Below, one piece after another: positions 31,290-34,697 of a stretch of 34,697 bases of DNA. The stretch lies in assembly GCA_050955105.1 (NCBI GenBank), contig JBPBQZ010000039.1:1-34697 (forward strand), read 5' to 3'. The notes below the pieces were generated by a model. It was given only the letters and a program-made list of their open reading frames with translations. It ran no database searches and was not told where the DNA came from. This DNA is from JBPBQZ01 sp050955105 (lineage in GTDB: Bacteria; Pseudomonadota; Gammaproteobacteria; Burkholderiales; Burkholderiaceae). The position numbers were made by a program, and so were the translations under genes. How positions within the stretch are numbered: the first letter of the stretch is position 1; every line of letters starts with the position of its first letter.

Positions 31290-33089
31290 ATGCTGCACGA
31301 TGCGCGACGGGTGTCCGAGGCCGCCCGCGCGCTCGCTCGCGTATTGGCGCCGCGCCTGATATTGAGGTGGGCGTTCTGGCTGGCGTGGGCGTGGCTGATG
31401 ACGCTGCCGGGCATTGCCCGCGCCGAATACAAGGTGACGATCGACGCGCCCCGGCCGCTTCGCAAAATTCTCGAGCAGCATCTCGATCTCGCGCGCTTTG
31501 CCGACCGCAAAGACATTTCCGACGAGCAATTCGACTTCCTGCTGACGGCGGTACCGCGCGAAGCAACCGATCTGGTGCAAACCGAAGGCTATTTCTCGCC
31601 GGTGATCACAACCGACGTGACCACCCGCAAGGCCAAGAAAAATGTGCGGGTCACGGTCGACCCCGGGCCCCGCACCACCATTTCGACGGTGCGGCTCGAT
31701 TTCCAGGGGCCGATGCTTAGCGAATCACCAGACCGTGAAGCGGCCGCGCGCGCGGCCTGGACTTTGCGCCCTGGCGAAGCCTTCAGCCAGGCGGCCTGGG
31801 ACGCGGCGAAAAATGCCGCGCTCAAGAGCTTGCAGTCCGAACGCTATCTCGGCGCGAAAATCGCGGCGTCGCGCGCGCGTGTCGATCCGCGCACGCGTCA
31901 GGCATCGCTGTACGTCGCCTTCGAGAGCGGGCCGACGTTTCGCATGGGCCAGGTCACGGTGGCTGGCCTGAAACGCTATCCCGAAACGATCGTCGAGCAC
32001 GTCAACCCGCTCTACGTCGGCGAGCCCTACAGCGCCGCGCGCGTGCAGGAATTGCAGCGGCAGGTACAAAGCACGCCTTACTTCGCCAGCGTGGCGGTGG
32101 ACGTAGGGAATGATCGAAGCAAGGCCAACGACACGCCGGTGAACGTCAAGGTCGCCGAGTTTCCCTATCAAAGCGTGCGCAGCGGTATCGGCTACACCAC
32201 CGACACTGGCGGTCGCGTGGAAAGTTCGTATTCGTATAACAATGTGTTCGGTCGCGCCTGGGTGTTCTCGGTGCAGGGTCGGCTGGAGCAAGACAGCCAG
32301 TACGGGGCGTTGACGCTATCGACGCCGCCCGACTCGAAAGCGTACGTGAACAGCGCCACGCTCTCTGAAACCCACGACGGCGTGCAGTCGACCGATATCT
32401 ACAGCCAGCGTATCGGCGTTACGCGCACGCGCTCGCTGCAGTACTACGACTACAACTACTCGCTGCTCTACTATCGCGACCGGCTAACGCAGAACGTGGG
32501 TCCCGAGAGCGTGGCCCGAGCCATCGTGCCGGCCTGGTCGTGGACGCGCCGCAACGTCGACGATCCGGTGTTCCCGCGCAAGGGCAATTTGCTCGGCGTC
32601 GAAGCAGGGTTCTCGGTGAAGGGCATTGCGGACGCAAGTTTCGCACGCTTATTCGCGCACGCCAGGCAGTACATTCCGATCGACAAATCCGATCTGCTGC
32701 TGTTGCGTGCGCAGCTGGGCGGCGTTTTCTCGCCGGGGTCGTCCAGCGAGATACCCGCATCGCTGCTGTTTCGTGCGGGCGGCGCCGAGACCGTGCGCGG
32801 CTACAGTTACGAGAGCATCGGCAATTCGCAAGCAGGCTCGGTGCTGCCCACCAAATACACGGTGACAGCCGGCGCCGAGTATCAGCATTGGTTCAGTCAC
32901 GACTGGGGCGCCGCGGTCTTTTATGATGCGGGTACCGCGACCGACAATTGGGCGGAGCGCCAGTTCTTTTCGGGAACCGGCGTGGGCGCTCGCTGGCGCA
33001 GCCCCGTCGGCCCCATCAATCTCGATGTGGCCTACGGCATCCAGCACCGCAGCATTCGACCGTATCTCACCCTGGGTATCGCCTTCTGA
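31290..33089 (+). CDS. tamA: Translocation and assembly module TamA (Omp85 family)
   Basis: A 599-residue outer-membrane protein of the Omp85 superfamily that works with TamB in moving lipids and assembling outer-membrane proteins. With the ATG at 31290 the signal peptide is MLHDARRVSE... followed by a hydrophobic core and cleavage near ARA-E (residue 45). POTRA domains follow (about 47-260: VTIDAPRPLRKILEQHL, TISTVRLDFQGP, GPTFRMGQVTVAGLKRYP), then a barrel of 16-stranded type with GGAETVRGYSYESIG and the C-terminal GPINLDVAYGI and YLTLGIAF, ending in Phe. The start is uncertain: other in-frame starts lie upstream (31047, 31101). tamB follows by 24 bp. Confidence 0.92.
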   Translation: MLHDARRVSEAARALARVLAPRLILRWAFWLAWAWLMTLPGIARAEYKVTIDAPRPLRKILEQHLDLARFADRKDISDEQFDFLLTAVPREATDLVQTEGYFSPVITTDVTTRKAKKNVRVTVDPGPRTTISTVRLDFQGPMLSESPDREAAARAAWTLRPGEAFSQAAWDAAKNAALKSLQSERYLGAKIAASRARVDPRTRQASLYVAFESGPTFRMGQVTVAGLKRYPETIVEHVNPLYVGEPYSAARVQELQRQVQSTPYFASVAVDVGNDRSKANDTPVNVKVAEFPYQSVRSGIGYTTDTGGRVESSYSYNNVFGRAWVFSVQGRLEQDSQYGALTLSTPPDSKAYVNSATLSETHDGVQSTDIYSQRIGVTRTRSLQYYDYNYSLLYYRDRLTQNVGPESVARAIVPAWSWTRRNVDDPVFPRKGNLLGVEAGFSVKGIADASFARLFAHARQYIPIDKSDLLLLRAQLGGVFSPGSSSEIPASLLFRAGGAETVRGYSYESIGNSQAGSVLPTKYTVTAGAEYQHWFSHDWGAAVFYDAGTATDNWAERQFFSGTGVGARWRSPVGPINLDVAYGIQHRSIRPYLTLGIAF

Positions 33090-33113
33090 GTTGTCTCCAA
33101 GCCGCCTTGTCCG

Positions 33114-34697
33114 ATGAGCAGTAACTCACCTTCGTCCACTGATGAACCGTCGCTGACGCCGCGCGACGACGCACGCGCGGCGCCGCCTGGCGGTTCGCCA
33201 CCGCGGCGGCGCCGCGCGCTAAAGGCTGCGATGTGGCTAAGTGTGGTGCTGCTGTGCCTATTCGTGGCGGTGGCGGCCGCGCTGTTTCTGGCCGTGCATA
33301 CCGAATCTGGAACGCGCACGGCCTGGCAACTCGCAACGCGCGTATTGGGCGGACGTCTTGCCGGCCGCTTCGAGGGCGGACGTTTGCAGACAGGGCTGCG
33401 CTTGTCGAACGTGACCTGGCAGGATGGCGGCACCACGATCAAGATCGATAGGCTGGATGGCCAGTGGCGCGTCAGTCGCAAGCCGTGGCGTTTGACGGTC
33501 GATTGGCTGCATGCGGGCACCGTCGATGCGCGACTCTCGAGTGCACCAGCCAGCACCTCGAAGATGGCATTGCCGCAACGCCTGACCCTGCCCGTGCAAA
33601 TCGCGCTGCGCGACTTGGCCGTGAAGCAACTGCTTATCCGCGACGGTGCTTCGACAACGGTCTATCGTCGGCTGGCCTTGCATGGTGAGACAGACGGCGT
33701 GAGCCATCAGTTGACGCTCGACAGTCTGGATACACCCGCGGGGGAGCTGGCAGGTCACCTCGTCCTGAAGGGCGTAAGACCATTCGCAGTGCAGGCGGAT
33801 CTTGGCTTCTCCGGCGACGTCGCCAGCGAAGCCGCGCAAGCCTCGGCATCAGCCAGCGGATCGCTTGAACGCCTGCTGGTCGACGTGCAGGCCTCGGGTC
33901 TTAAGCTGTCCGCTACCGCGCATGTCGTGGCCACGCCGTTCGGCGCGGTTCCGCTCGAGCGTGCGAGCGTGAGCGCCGACCATCTGAATCCGCAAGTGTT
34001 GAGTCCCGGCGCGCCGCGCGCCGATTTGTCGCTGCGCGCATCGCTGCAGCCTGTGACAAATGCCAAGAGCTTCACGGTGACGGGGTCGGTTGCCATCGTC
34101 AATGCGCTGCCCGGGCGGCTCGACGCGCAGCGACTGCCGCTGCTCGACGCGCAGGCGAATATACGGCTCGATGCACGCACCCAGATAGTGGACGATCTAC
34201 GCGTGCGCCTGTTGGGCGACGGCAAGCTGACAGGCAATGCCGCGTTCGCCGACGCGCATGGGCGCATCACGCTGCAAGTGGCTGGCCTCGACCTGCATGC
34301 GCTGCACGACTCCGTGCGCACGACCAACTTCGCCGGGCCTCTGAATGCAACACTGGATGCGAGCGGCCAGCGGGCGCGTTTCGATCTGAAGGATGCTCGC
34401 GCGGCTTTGGGTTTGAGCGGAGCAATCGACGCCACTTCGCAGCGCACCGCGTGGCAGGATCTCAAACTGACGTCGGGCAAGGGCACCGCCCAACTGAATG
34501 GCGAATTGCGGCGTGACGCGGCAGCCAGCTACACCACCAAAGTGGTGCTCAAGGATTTCGATCCCTTGACGCTGACGGCGGCTTGCTGCAATGGTGGGTC
34601 GGCCAAGGCGGCACCAGGAGCGCGTGGCAAGACCGCGCATTCGCCCGCGGGTGCGCCACGTCGTCAGGCGGCTGCGTCACGCAACACCAAGCGCGGG
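33114..34697 (+). CDS. tamB: Translocation and assembly module TamB (partial)
   Basis: The first 528 residues of TamB, the long inner-membrane-anchored protein that spans the periplasm to TamA; the right edge cuts it. A basic and Pro-rich cytoplasmic start (RRRRALKAAM) is followed by one transmembrane segment (about 38-61), then the beta-strand-rich AsmA/DUF-type region (GGRLAGRFEGGRLQTGLRLSNV; DLRVRLLGDGKLTGN). The segment from about residue 491 to the edge (ACCNGGSAKAAPGARGK, then basic Ala/Arg/Pro-rich sequence) does not look like normal TamB strand repeats and may be an inserted low-complexity run. The ATG at 33114 lacks a good ribosome-binding site. Confidence 0.9.
   Translation, partial: MSSNSPSSTDEPSLTPRDDARAAPPGGSPPRRRRALKAAMWLSVVLLCLFVAVAAALFLAVHTESGTRTAWQLATRVLGGRLAGRFEGGRLQTGLRLSNVTWQDGGTTIKIDRLDGQWRVSRKPWRLTVDWLHAGTVDARLSSAPASTSKMALPQRLTLPVQIALRDLAVKQLLIRDGASTTVYRRLALHGETDGVSHQLTLDSLDTPAGELAGHLVLKGVRPFAVQADLGFSGDVASEAAQASASASGSLERLLVDVQASGLKLSATAHVVATPFGAVPLERASVSADHLNPQVLSPGAPRADLSLRASLQPVTNAKSFTVTGSVAIVNALPGRLDAQRLPLLDAQANIRLDARTQIVDDLRVRLLGDGKLTGNAAFADAHGRITLQVAGLDLHALHDSVRTTNFAGPLNATLDASGQRARFDLKDARAALGLSGAIDATSQRTAWQDLKLTSGKGTAQLNGELRRDAAASYTTKVVLKDFDPLTLTAACCNGGSAKAAPGARGKTAHSPAGAPRRQAAASRNTKRG

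Overview
The window looks like chromosomal DNA from a high-GC betaproteobacterium of the Burkholderiaceae (Burkholderia/Paraburkholderia-like). The basis is gene content and order: a cysB / cysI-DUF934-cysH-cysD-cysN-cobA sulfur cluster, lptF-lptG, ilvD next to a LysR gene and lgt, zapA followed by 6S RNA, a cobalamin-riboswitch btu operon, and scpA-panC-panD beside tamA-tamB with a DUF3460 gene. The species cannot be named from the sequence alone.

Layout. 1-1687 (minus): a PAS-GAF-GGDEF-EAL cyclic-di-GMP protein cut by the left edge. 1688-2700: a gene-poor stretch with two decayed coding remnants (one a frameshifted DUF4145-like fragment), then tRNA-Leu(CAA) with its terminator. 2986-5263 (minus): an orphan amino-acid-type periplasmic binding protein and a CysB-type LysR regulator. 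5452-12039 (plus): assimilatory sulfate reduction (CysI, DUF934 protein, CysH, CysD, CysN) plus CobA for siroheme. 12076-14867 (minus): the sirohydrochlorin chelatase CbiX downstream of the lipopolysaccharide exporter permeases LptG and LptF. 14975-17126 (plus): PepA and DNA polymerase III chi (HolC). 17137-18810 (minus): IlvD, divergent from a LysR gene that is followed by lgt. 21107-22801 (minus): a SIMPL-domain periplasmic protein, 6S RNA, ZapA and a ZapB-like coiled coil. 22912-27415 (plus): promoter, cobalamin riboswitch, btuB, btuC and btuD. 27311-30918 (minus): btuF, panD, panC, scpA and a DUF3460 gene. 31290-34697 (plus): tamA and the start of tamB, cut by the right edge.

How the genes work together. 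CysD/CysN activate sulfate, CysH reduces the adenylated product to sulfite and CysI reduces sulfite to sulfide. CobA and CbiX supply two of the three steps to siroheme, the CysI cofactor; the dehydrogenase step is not in the window. CysB, transcribed away from cysI, is the expected activator. The btu genes form a complete vitamin B12 uptake route, with btuF on the opposite strand and separate from the riboswitch.

The window is mostly housekeeping and I found no convincing new multi-gene system. The most unusual feature is recurrent: low-complexity, mostly Ala/Ser/Lys-rich segments added to conserved enzymes and transporters (CysH, CbiX, PepA, BtuB, BtuF, TamB), two of them encoded by visible short tandem repeats. 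The 105-bp antisense overlap of btuD with btuF, a 116-codon frame interrupted by one TGA, and the remnants beside the tRNA are the other points worth checking.
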